Part shown: positions 1-5,783 of the stretch, piece after piece
Layout of the letters: each line of letters opens with the position of its first letter
How positions within the stretch are numbered: position 1 is the stretch's first letter
Source: Gammaproteobacteria bacterium
GTDB lineage: Bacteria > Pseudomonadota > Gammaproteobacteria > Enterobacterales > Kangiellaceae
Reading direction: 5' to 3'
Assembly (NCBI GenBank): GCA_002401655.1
Contig: NVTT01000024.1
Span: 15,331-21,156, forward strand
Length of the DNA: 5,826 bases
The notes under the pieces: generated by a model
Database searches by the model: none
The model's input: only the letters and a program-made list of their open reading frames with translations
What the model was told of the DNA's origin: nothing
Position numbers and translations under genes: made by a program

Positions 1-633
1 ATTCCTGGAATTGAAAAGTGGTTTGAAAAAGAATTTTTACCTTCCCTCAATGAGCATTTTTCACATCATAATTTTTTATTAGGGAGTAAACCTTGTATAG
101 CAGATTTTGGTTTTATCGCTTCGCTTTGGGCTCATTTGTATCGTGACCCTTACCCTAAAAAATTAATTTCTGAACAAGCTCCTAAAGTGGCGGAATGGGT
201 AGAAAGAATGAAAGATGCCTCTAATATCGATGGTGAACTATTGCCTAATGATGAAATTCCAGAAACACTCCTTCCCATTCTTAAAAATTTATTTGAATAT
301 CAATGGCCAGTATTAGAAGATACGTCTAATAAATTAGCTGAATGGTATGCAAAGGAAACCAATAATATTTCGGCAGGACATTCTGTTGAAATACCTAGAA
401 TGCTCGGAATGCATCAATTTAAAATTGGCTATGTAGAAGAGCAAAGGAGTGTGATGCCTTTTTCTCAATGGATGATGCAAAGACCTCTTAATTATTATTT
501 GTCACTCACTTCAGATGAAAAAAGATCCGTCGATCCTTTGTTAAAAGAAGTGAATGGATTGTATGCAATGCGTTTTAAAATCGAAAATCAAGTGATGCGA
601 GAAGATAATAAAATTGTTATTCGAACCGTTTAA
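1..633 (+). CDS. Glutathione S-transferase-like protein, C-terminal part (5' truncated by window edge)
   Basis: The frame is open from base 1 to the TAA at 631-633, giving 210 codons; the start and the N-terminal thioredoxin-like, glutathione-binding domain lie outside the window. Residues about 1-60 of the visible part resemble the all-alpha GST C-terminal domain: a helix (IEKWFEKEFLPSL), then LLGSKPCIADFGF, which matches the N-capping box and helix-6 region. The usual Ser/Thr of the S/T-x-x-D cap is Cys here (C32-I-A-D35). The later section with IGYVEEQRSVMPFSQWMMQRP and a basic C-terminus resembles the tail of the larger (about 300+ residue) GST-family proteins of proteobacteria. The substrate is unknown, and glutathione binding cannot be judged without the N-terminus. 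The protein is probably cytoplasmic. The gene converges on the DUF5329 gene and overlaps its 3' end by 17 bp. Starting at the ATG at 136 would cut the domain in half, so that start is not credible. Family call fairly sure; function not. Confidence 0.8.
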   Translation: MPGIEKWFEKEFLPSLNEHFSHHNFLLGSKPCIADFGFIASLWAHLYRDPYPKKLISEQAPKVAEWVERMKDASNIDGELLPNDEIPETLLPILKNLFEYQWPVLEDTSNKLAEWYAKETNNISAGHSVEIPRMLGMHQFKIGYVEEQRSVMPFSQWMMQRPLNYYLSLTSDEKRSVDPLLKEVNGLYAMRFKIENQVMREDNKIVIRTV

Positions 634-994
634 CTTTTGTAGTTAATCTTTTAATTCTAATTTTTTTTAATTCTTCAAGTAGCCAACTTTTACTTTTAAT
701 GATAGGCATCTCTTTACAGTGTATTTTATAATATTTTCCAGACAATTTACTTTTAGTGGCTGAATATTCAATAAAATCTTCAGCCGTTTTAATGTCGTCT
801 TCATAATAATGGTGTTTTTTCTGTATGTGCTTAATCGCTTCTATGCCACTGTACATATCACCATTACGTTCGAACTGGCATTTCGGATTTTCTACAAATA
901 TTAATAATTGTTCGATTTCGCTATTAGTATTTCTTGCATTAGTTTTTGAAATAGAAATAGATAATATTAATAGTATTAAATAAATTACTTTCAT
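617..994 (-). CDS. DUF5329-family small secreted protein
   Basis: A 125-residue protein of unknown function. Residues 1-16 form a hydrophobic signal peptide (MKVIYLILLILSISIS), with a likely signal peptidase I site after T18-N19-A20. The mature part of about 105 residues matches my memory of DUF5329: an EIEQLL helix (26-31), C39-x-F-x-R-N-G (39-45), EAIKHIQKK (52-60), TAEDFIEYSATKSKLSGKYY (70-89), C93, then a WLLEELKKIR-type helix. C39 and C93 are the only cysteines and could form a disulfide in the periplasm. The ATG at 994 has a good AGGAGT site 8 nt upstream, and this site overlaps the nqrM stop codon; the genes are 11 bp apart, so translation is probably coupled to nqrM. It is the last gene of the apbE-nqrM group. 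Its 3' end overlaps the convergent GST-like gene (617-633). A link to Na+-NQR rests only on this position. Confidence 0.78.
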   Translation of the reverse strand: MKVIYLILLILSISISKTNARNTNSEIEQLLIFVENPKCQFERNGDMYSGIEAIKHIQKKHHYYEDDIKTAEDFIEYSATKSKLSGKYYKIHCKEMPIIKSKSWLLEELKKIRIKRLTTKVKRFE

Positions 995-1005
995 AAATTT
1001 TACTC

Positions 1006-1236
1006 CTAAATATTTTTTATATTAATTAATTCTTCTTCACGCTGTTGCTCATCCAAACGCTTAATCAACTCTTTACGTTTATCGCAAGGCTCATCACAAT
1101 CACAAATTTTTTCTAAACCAAGATCAGAAATGCCACCGCAACTGCCCTTTATTTTCTTCTTTTGAAAAATATAGCCAACAGACATAATTGTCACAACAAT
1201 TAACATCAACACAAATGTAATAATAAATATTTCCAA
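1006..1236 (-). CDS. nqrM: NqrM, Na+-NQR maturation factor (DUF539)
   Basis: A 76-residue membrane-anchored protein needed to assemble active Na+-NQR; in Vibrio and Klebsiella work it is linked to delivering iron to the cysteine site between NqrD and NqrE. One N-terminal membrane helix (about residues 3-24) ends in SVGYIFQKK, followed by the family signature: GSCGG (C33), then ICDCDEPCDKRKE (C45, C47, C51), and a charged tail. All four conserved cysteines are present at the expected spacing. The length is normal. The start is TTG at 1236-1234: the in-frame codons upstream are GTC and then a TAG stop (1242-1240), so no ATG or GTG start is possible before the helix. The DNA before the TTG (AGAGATTAGGTC) offers a modest Shine-Dalgarno. 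The gene lies 22 bp after apbE and 11 bp before the DUF5329 gene, which fits its usual place after nqrF/apbE. Identification is firm; the start is well supported. Confidence 0.95.
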   Translation of the reverse strand: MEIFIITFVLMLIVVTIMSVGYIFQKKKIKGSCGGISDLGLEKICDCDEPCDKRKELIKRLDEQQREEELINIKNI

Positions 1237-1242
1237 GACCTA
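1234..1242 (-). promoter_or_regulatory. TTG start context of nqrM
   Basis: On the minus strand this reads TAG GTC TTG. The in-frame stop at 1242-1240 leaves TTG as the only usable initiator upstream of the transmembrane helix. AGAG and AGG lie within about 12 nt upstream as a weak ribosome binding site. Weak initiation would suit an assembly factor needed in small amounts; that last point is inference. Confidence 0.75.
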
Positions 1243-1258
1243 ATCTCTATTTTCGTTT

Positions 1259-2275
1259 TCATTCTAAATGTTTTGAAAATTCAGAGCTATATCGCTCAAC
1301 AAAACCATCTTCCGTTTTCACCAACAAATAGATTGCTAATCCTTTTGATTCTGCAAAAACCAAAGATTCTTCAGCACCCATCACCATAAAAGCCGTCGCA
1401 TAAGCATCAGCCATCATGGTTTGTTCATGTAAAACGGTGACTGATGCTAAATTATGAGTGATTGGTTTACCTGTTGTTGGATCAATCGTATGCGAATATC
1501 GCACGCCATCTTTATCAAAATAATTTCGATAGTTTCCAGACGTCGCCACACCTAAATCATTAGGAAAAAAGACCTTTTGAATCTGACGAAATTTTTCAAT
1601 CGGTGCCTCGATAGCTAGTCTCCAATTTTTGAATTTAGAATTTTGTCCTTTAGACGCTGTTTCACCGCCAATCTCGACTAAATAATTTTTTACCCCTTGA
1701 TTTACAACAAGCTTTGCAATTTGGTCGACACCATAACCCTTTGCTATGGCAGACAAGTTTACAGAGAGTGACTTTAATTCCTTTTGAATACAGTTTTTTT
1801 CAATATGTAATTTTGAATAACCTATTTGTTCTAAAAATTTTGCTATGATTTTATTACTAGGAATATGATCATTGGTCTGTTTTGTATCAAAGCCCCACTC
1901 TTTAATTAACGGATCAAGCGTTATATCAAATTTACCATTGGTATCTTTACTGATCGCTAGAGCTTGTTCGATAACAAATATATTTTCTTGCGACATGGGG
2001 ATGCAAAGTCCGCTGTCATTTTGATTAAATAAAGAAAGTTCTGAATCTTTAATATAGGTAGACATTAACTGATTAATTTCAATTAATCGAGCATCAATTT
2101 TCTGTTGTAAAAATATTTGTTCTTGTTGAGTGGATTCAATGGTTATTTGATAGGTTGTACCCATGGTAAAACCAATAAATTGACGATATTCTTTTTCATC
2201 CGTATCATTTGTTTTATCATCACAAGATGCAATGAGTAAAAATAAAATAATAGTTATAAGGGCTCGGAGTCGCAT
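1259..2275 (-). CDS. apbE: ApbE, FAD:protein FMN transferase (lipoprotein)
   Basis: A periplasmic flavin transferase that uses FAD and Mg2+ to link FMN by a phosphoester bond to Thr in S/T-G-A-T motifs of NqrC and NqrB. The 338 residues are a normal length. Residues 1-18 are a lipoprotein signal with lipobox I15-A-S-C18; the next residues are DD, which may favour inner-membrane retention. Family motifs appear in order: F-T-M-G-T-T-Y (36-42), MSTY (71-74), FDITLDPLIKEWGF (116-129), NLSAIAKGYGVD (173-184), VEIGGE (200-205), SGNYRNY (246-252), HTIDPTTGKP (262-271), and the Mg2+-site stretch TMMADAYATAFMVMG (286-300) with D290 and T294. The ATG at 2275 is the only sensible start but has no clear Shine-Dalgarno. 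The gene follows nqrF after an unusually long, structured 196-bp spacer and is followed by nqrM after 22 bp, the common arrangement in gammaproteobacteria. Its targets NqrC and NqrB are encoded upstream in the same operon. Confidence 0.97.
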   Translation of the reverse strand: MRLRALITIILFLLIASCDDKTNDTDEKEYRQFIGFTMGTTYQITIESTQQEQIFLQQKIDARLIEINQLMSTYIKDSELSLFNQNDSGLCIPMSQENIFVIEQALAISKDTNGKFDITLDPLIKEWGFDTKQTNDHIPSNKIIAKFLEQIGYSKLHIEKNCIQKELKSLSVNLSAIAKGYGVDQIAKLVVNQGVKNYLVEIGGETASKGQNSKFKNWRLAIEAPIEKFRQIQKVFFPNDLGVATSGNYRNYFDKDGVRYSHTIDPTTGKPITHNLASVTVLHEQTMMADAYATAFMVMGAEESLVFAESKGLAIYLLVKTEDGFVERYSSEFSKHLE

Positions 2276-2309
2276 ATCAATTGTTTTCGTAGAAAGTAAT
2301 CGTATTTCT

Positions 2310-2326
2310 TTTCACTATAAGTGTAA
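2310..2326. promoter_or_regulatory. Imperfect palindrome with -10-like box before apbE
   Basis: The plus strand reads TTTCACT-ATA-AGTGTAA, two 7-bp arms matching at 6 of 7 positions around a 3-bp centre. On the minus strand its centre contains TATAGT (2319-2314), one base off the sigma-70 -10 consensus, about 38 bp before the apbE ATG. There is no good -35 hexamer at 16-18 bp; the nearest, TTGCTA (2347-2342), is 22 bp away, too far. It could be a weak or activator-dependent promoter for apbE-nqrM-DUF5329 with an overlapping operator, or chance in AT-rich DNA. Confidence 0.3.
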
Positions 2327-2360
2327 TTTAAATCTAAAGTTTAGCAACTCCGGCGCCATT

Positions 2361-2402
2361 AAAAAATCATGCCCCCTCTCCCTTGACGGGAGAGAGATGG
2401 GG
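2361..2402 (-). terminator. Candidate intrinsic terminator or attenuator after nqrF
   Basis: On the minus strand, a 7-bp perfect GC-rich stem (CTCTCCC/GGGAGAG, arms 2394-2388 and 2382-2376) closes the 5-nt loop GTCAA. It can be extended by CCCC/GGGG (2402-2399 with 2375-2372) across a 4-nt bulge. Five bases later comes TTTTTT (2366-2361). The gap between stem and T run is a little long for an ideal rho-independent terminator, so partial termination is more likely than a full stop. It lies about 70 bp after the nqrF stop and 85 bp before apbE, where it could lower apbE-nqrM expression relative to the structural genes. The core also resembles the common CCCTCTCCC...GGGAGAGGG intergenic repeats seen in many proteobacterial genomes. 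Confidence 0.5.
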
Positions 2403-2405
2403 ATT

Positions 2406-2421
2406 CCTACATGGATGTAGG
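2406..2421. repeat. 16-bp inverted repeat in the nqrF-apbE spacer
   Basis: CCTACAT-GG-ATGTAGG: two perfect 7-bp arms around GG. As RNA it would fold as a 6-bp stem with a 4-nt loop; as DNA it could be a protein-binding site or the end of a repeat element. It sits 3 bp from the terminator-like hairpin, and part of it (ACATGG) recurs at 2424-2429. Function unknown. Confidence 0.55.
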
Positions 2422-2443
2422 TCACATGGGTAATGCAGGAGCT

Positions 2444-2462
2444 ATTCCCCTAGAGGGTGAAT
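2444..2462 (-). other. Bulged hairpin just downstream of nqrF
   Basis: On the minus strand, ATTC-A-CCC-TCTA-GGG-GAAT: seven base pairs with one bulged A and a TCTA loop, starting 9 nt after the nqrF stop codon. No T tract follows, so it is not an intrinsic terminator. It could protect the 3' end of the nqr message from exonucleases, as REP hairpins do, or form part of the larger repeat. Low certainty as a functional element. Confidence 0.35.
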
Positions 2463-2471
2463 ATTTATATA

Positions 2472-3701
2472 CTACCCGCCAAAATCATCTAAGAATATAT
2501 TATCTTTTTCAACACCCAGATCTTCTAACATTTTAATCACCGCAGCATTCATCATTGGTGGTCCACACATATAATATTCGCAATCTTCCGGTGATTCATG
2601 TAATTTAAGATATTCATCATGCAATACGTTATGAATAAATCCAGTTAATCCATCCCAATTGTCTTCTGGTTGAGGATCGGAAAGCGCAACATGCCATTTA
2701 AAGTTGTCGTTCTCTTTGGCTAGTTGATCATAATCTTCTTCATAAAACATTTCACGCTTACTTCTTGCACCATACCAAAAAGAAATTTTACGATTCGTTT
2801 TTAATCGTTTCAATTGATCAAAAATATGTGAACGCATCGGAGCCATACCCGCTCCACCGCCGATGAAAACCATTTCATTTTTAGTTTCTTTAGCAAAAAA
2901 TTCGCCGTAAGGACCTGAGATAGTCACCTTATCGCCAGCTTTCAAATTGAAAATGTAGGATGACATTTTACCTGCTGGTAAAGTCATATTTCTTGGTGGC
3001 GGTGAAGCGATCCTAACATTTAACATGATGATCCCTTCTTCACCGGGATAGTTCGCCATTGAATAAGCGCGAGTCACATGTTCTTTCACTTCCGAGACAA
3101 CATCCCAAATTTTAAAGTGATCCCAATCTGGATGATATTCTGGATCAATATCGAATTCTTTATAACTTAATTTATAAGGGGGACATTCAATTTGAATATA
3201 ACCACCCGCTTTAAAAGGAACACTTTCTCCTTCCGGTAATTTCAAAACAAGTTCTTTAATAAACGTTGCTTTATTACTATTAGAAACAACTTCACATTCC
3301 CATTTTTGCACACCAAATATTTCTTCTGGTAATTCAATTTCCATATCTTGTCGTACATTAACTTGACAAGATAGACGATAGCCTTCCTTTGCTTCACGTT
3401 TATTAATATGCCCTTCTTCAGTTGGCAGGATTGAACCGCCACCCGACTTAATAATACATTTGCATTGACCACAAGTTCCGCCACCACCACAGGCTGAAGG
3501 AACAAATACTCCAACATCGGCAAGTACGCCTAATAGTTTACCACCAGCATTGGCAGAAATGGTTTTGTCTTCTTCACCATTTACTCCAATACGCACTGCA
3601 CCAGTACTGACCAAGCTTGATTTGGCAGCAAGAATAATTAATACCAAAGCCAAAATGACTAAGGTAAACATACTCACACCAATAATGATTGTATTTAACA
3701 T
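2472..3701 (-). CDS. nqrF: NqrF, Na+-NQR NADH-oxidising subunit F
   Basis: The electron-entry subunit: it oxidises NADH at the cytoplasmic face and passes electrons from FAD to a 2Fe-2S centre. The 409 residues match the usual length of about 408. A single N-terminal membrane helix (about 4-26) is followed by a ferredoxin domain (about 36-130) with cluster ligands C71, C77, C80 and C112 in the pattern C-x5-C-x2-C...C. The FAD domain contains R211-A-Y-S-M, the flavin-binding RxYS motif. The NAD-binding domain has [11 protein letters not shown] (281-291), CGPPMM (379-384) and the typical DDFGG C-terminus. Fusion of the ferredoxin domain to the reductase separates NqrF from Rnf subunits. The ATG at 3701 has AAGGA 8 nt upstream; nqrE ends 17 bp before. 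The stop is TAG at 2472. All key residues are intact. Downstream, the operon is interrupted by the structured spacer before apbE. Confidence 0.98.
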   Translation of the reverse strand: MLNTIIIGVSMFTLVILALVLIILAAKSSLVSTGAVRIGVNGEEDKTISANAGGKLLGVLADVGVFVPSACGGGGTCGQCKCIIKSGGGSILPTEEGHINKREAKEGYRLSCQVNVRQDMEIELPEEIFGVQKWECEVVSNSNKATFIKELVLKLPEGESVPFKAGGYIQIECPPYKLSYKEFDIDPEYHPDWDHFKIWDVVSEVKEHVTRAYSMANYPGEEGIIMLNVRIASPPPRNMTLPAGKMSSYIFNLKAGDKVTISGPYGEFFAKETKNEMVFIGGGAGMAPMRSHIFDQLKRLKTNRKISFWYGARSKREMFYEEDYDQLAKENDNFKWHVALSDPQPEDNWDGLTGFIHNVLHDEYLKLHESPEDCEYYMCGPPMMNAAVIKMLEDLGVEKDNIFLDDFGG

Positions 3702-3718
3702 TTCTTAATTCCTTTTTA

Positions 3719-4327
3719 TTAAAGCTGAACGCCGGAGAACGACATAAATGCTAATGCCATTAAGCCAACTGTAATAAAGGTAATACCTAACCCGCGAAGT
3801 CCATCTGGTACATCGCTGTATTTCATTTTTTCTCTAATTCCAGCAAGTGCGACTATTGCCAACATCCAACCAAAACCACTTCCTATCCCATAAACCACCG
3901 ATTCAGCTAAATCATATTCACGCTGGATCATAAATAAACTGCCACCTAAAATTGCACAGTTCACTGTAATCAATGGAAGAAAAATTCCGAGCGCTTGATA
4001 AAGTGCAGGGAAAAACTTGTCGAGGATCATTTCTAAAATTTGAACAATGGCAGCAATAACGCCAATATAAACAATTAATCCCAAAAAGCTTAAATCAGTA
4101 TCTGGCAAACCTGCCCACGCTAACGCGCCATCTTGAAGTAAATAGGTTGATAATAAATTGTTCACTGGAACAGTAATCGCTTGCACAACTACAACAGCTA
4201 CACCCAAACCAATAGCAGTTTGAACTTTCTTAGAAACGGCTAGGAAAGTACACATTCCTAAAAACGCAGACAAAGCCATGTTCTCTATAAAAACTGAGCG
4301 AATAAATAAACTAATATAATGTTCCAT
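3719..4327 (-). CDS. nqrE: NqrE, Na+-NQR membrane subunit E
   Basis: An integral membrane subunit (202 residues, usual about 198) of the NqrDE/RnfAE family, with about six hydrophobic segments. It pairs with NqrD in inverted topology, and the pair holds an iron centre bound by conserved cysteines in the membrane. Both expected cysteines are visible: C26 in [17 protein letters not shown] and C124 in [11 protein letters not shown]. The start [19 protein letters not shown] is typical of NqrE and, with the neighbouring nqrF, argues against the paralogue RnfA. The ATG at 4327 overlaps the nqrD stop by one base (TAATG), with GAGGAG 8 nt upstream inside the nqrD end, so translation is probably coupled and gives equal amounts of D and E. 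nqrF follows after 17 bp. Confidence 0.97.
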   Translation of the reverse strand: MEHYISLFIRSVFIENMALSAFLGMCTFLAVSKKVQTAIGLGVAVVVVQAITVPVNNLLSTYLLQDGALAWAGLPDTDLSFLGLIVYIGVIAAIVQILEMILDKFFPALYQALGIFLPLITVNCAILGGSLFMIQREYDLAESVVYGIGSGFGWMLAIVALAGIREKMKYSDVPDGLRGLGITFITVGLMALAFMSFSGVQL

Positions 4328-4977
4328 TAGTTAGACTCCTCTACTTGTTCAGGTTTCCAAGTTCGAAGCGCCCAAATAAATAATCCGATAATGAAAAACG
4401 CACTTGGAGGTAATAACAATAAGCCATTGGTTTGATACCAACCGCCATCTTGGATGGGATGCAAAATAGTAAATCCTAAAATGCTACCGGAGCCAAATAA
4501 CTCTCTTATGACGGCAACGACGATTAAGATTGCGGAATAACCTAAACCATTTCCGATACCATCAAAAAAGCTCATAATAGGTCCATTTTTCATCGCATAA
4601 GCTTCTGCTCGTCCCATGACAATACAGTTAGTGATAATTAAACCAACGAAAACAGACATTTGTTTGGATGTACCAAAGGCATAAGCTTTTAATAATTGAT
4701 CCACGACAATTACCAAAGACGCAATTACCGTCATTTGCACAATAATTCGAATACTCGAAGGGATCTGCTTTCTTATTAAACTGATCAACATATTTGAACA
4801 GGCTGTCACTAAGGTGAGAGCCAAACACATCACTAAAGCGGTTTCTAATTTACTAGTAACGGCGAGCGCGCTACAAACACCTAACACCTGAAGAGCGATT
4901 GGATTATTATCCAAAATAGGTTTAAGAATAACAGCCTTTAATTCTTGCTTATTGATAGCCATAGTCTTATTAGCCAT
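4327..4977 (-). CDS. nqrD: NqrD, Na+-NQR membrane subunit D
   Basis: An integral membrane subunit (216 residues, usual about 210) with about six hydrophobic segments; partner of NqrE around the shared intramembrane iron site. The hallmark [24 protein letters not shown] (23-46, C35) and [14 protein letters not shown] (113-126, C118) carry the two conserved cysteines. The C-terminal [18 protein letters not shown] and WKPEQVE are also typical. The ATG at 4977 lies 2 bp after the nqrC stop and has a strong site, AAGGGAGGTG, upstream; the second Met (M6) has no better site, so the longer form is preferred, giving a N-terminus a few residues longer than in Vibrio. The downstream overlap with nqrE is one base. 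NqrD is distinguished from the paralogue RnfE by context and by the N-terminal motif. Confidence 0.97.
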   Translation of the reverse strand: MANKTMAINKQELKAVILKPILDNNPIALQVLGVCSALAVTSKLETALVMCLALTLVTACSNMLISLIRKQIPSSIRIIVQMTVIASLVIVVDQLLKAYAFGTSKQMSVFVGLIITNCIVMGRAEAYAMKNGPIMSFFDGIGNGLGYSAILIVVAVIRELFGSGSILGFTILHPIQDGGWYQTNGLLLLPPSAFFIIGLFIWALRTWKPEQVEESN

Positions 4978-4979
4978 GA

Positions 4980-5783
4980 TTACGCACCTCCCTTAACATT
5001 TAACTGCGCTAGGAAAGGACCAAAACCATCTTCACTTAACCAATAATCCAGCATATTTTGTAATCCACGAGTGGTCATAGTGGCACCCGATAGCGCATCT
5101 ACTTCAAACTCATTTTTAGGAATACTTTTAACCAGTCTTAACGCGGGTTTGCCATTGTCATCTAACAGTTTTTTATCTGCCCATAGAGCCAGCCAACGAG
5201 GATTTTCAACTTCACCACCCAGACCAGGTGTTTCACCTTGCTCGTAAAACTTTAAGCCGACAATCGATTGCTTATCCGCTTTAAGTGCTATAAATCCGTA
5301 TAAAGTAGAAAACAAACCTTTACCATGAATTGGCAAAATAATCGTTTGGATTTGGTCGTTATCTTTCACTAAGTAAACCGATGCAATTTTTGAGCGACGA
5401 CCGATTCTTGCAAGGTCATTTTTAATCTCAACGCTAGTTTCTTCTTCCTTCGCTAATTTGCGTTGGTCAAATGATTCAGGATTACTGACAGAAACAAATC
5501 GACCTGATTTTAAATCGATAAATTTTTGTTCAATATTGGCAAACGCTTCTTCGATATCGCTATCTTTCGTTAACAAATTAGCGACGACTAAAATATTTTT
5601 CTTTTTATCTAATGATGCATTAGCGAGTTGTTTATCTTTTAGTAAAACAGCTGCGCTAGAAACAATCACTGAACAAACTAAACACAAAACGACTGCAACA
5701 GTGATCGTTTTAAGAAAACTCTCGGAGTTTGGTTTTTCTGAATTCGAATTATCCGAATTTAAATTATCTGTATTAGCTGACAT
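4980..5783 (-). CDS. nqrC: NqrC, Na+-NQR subunit C with covalent FMN
   Basis: A mainly periplasmic subunit that carries FMN linked to Thr and relays electrons from the NqrD/E iron to NqrB. One membrane helix (about 25-47) precedes an FMN-binding domain with [32 protein letters not shown] and the attachment motif D229-A-L-S232-G-A-T235; T235 is the expected ApbE target. The ATG at 5783 is chosen (267 residues) because GGAGG lies 10 nt upstream and because the longer in-frame TTG option at 5822 would run deep into nqrB. The cytoplasmic N-terminus before the helix is longer than in Vibrio and is made of four near-identical pentapeptides rich in Asn and Ser (residues 4-23). The gene overlaps the nqrB end by 11 bp, and nqrD follows after 2 bp. 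All functional motifs are intact. Confidence 0.96.
   Translation of the reverse strand: MSANTDNLNSDNSNSEKPNSESFLKTITVAVVLCLVCSVIVSSAAVLLKDKQLANASLDKKKNILVVANLLTKDSDIEEAFANIEQKFIDLKSGRFVSVSNPESFDQRKLAKEEETSVEIKNDLARIGRRSKIASVYLVKDNDQIQTIILPIHGKGLFSTLYGFIALKADKQSIVGLKFYEQGETPGLGGEVENPRWLALWADKKLLDDNGKPALRLVKSIPKNEFEVDALSGATMTTRGLQNMLDYWLSEDGFGPFLAQLNVKGGA
5715..5774 (-). repeat. 15-bp tandem repeat, four copies, in the 5' end of nqrC
   Basis: Four consecutive 15-bp units encode [15 protein letters not shown] and NSESF (NqrC residues 4-23), with the pattern N-[S/T]-[D/E]-x-x. The first two units are the closest at DNA level (AATACAGATAATTTA and AATTCGGATAATTCG), with later copies more diverged, as expected from an old slippage or duplication. 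The array starts at the overlap with the nqrB stop codon and ends at the membrane helix. Confidence 0.65.

Larger units (their letters stand above)
2276..2471. other. Structured nqrF-apbE intergenic spacer
   Basis: This is the only real gap in the window. Elsewhere neighbouring genes are separated by at most 22 bp or overlap. I see no protein gene here. It holds, along the minus strand, a bulged hairpin just after nqrF (2462-2444), a 16-bp inverted repeat (2421-2406), a GC-rich hairpin followed by a T tract (2402-2361), and a TATAGT box inside an imperfect palindrome (2326-2310) before apbE. The stretch 2371-2460 is clearly richer in G and C than the surrounding AT-rich DNA. Short arms also pair over longer range (GGGGA 2399-2403 with TCCCC 2446-2450; TCCT 2405-2408 with AGGA 2437-2440), so alternative folds are possible. 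It looks like a dispersed intergenic repeat (REP/MITE-like) inserted in the operon, but copy number cannot be seen from here. Confidence 0.6.

Noticed and set aside
627..669. Terminator for the GST-like gene
   Set aside because: TTAAC/GTTAA could form a 5-bp stem with a 7-nt loop at the stop codon and a T8 run follows, but the stem is too weak and about 15 bases from the T run, and the sequence is coding on the other strand.
2232..2420. Plus-strand 62-codon open frame
   Set aside because: It runs antisense to the apbE start and through the inverted-repeat spacer, and its protein has no recognisable family or composition of a real gene.
3242..3523. Minus-strand 93-codon open frame inside nqrF
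   Set aside because: It is a frame-shifted shadow of the NqrF ferredoxin and FAD-domain coding sequence; nqrF itself is intact with all key motifs.
4628..4828. Minus-strand 66-codon open frame inside nqrD
   Set aside because: It is an alternative frame of nqrD with no ribosome site of note and no family resemblance.
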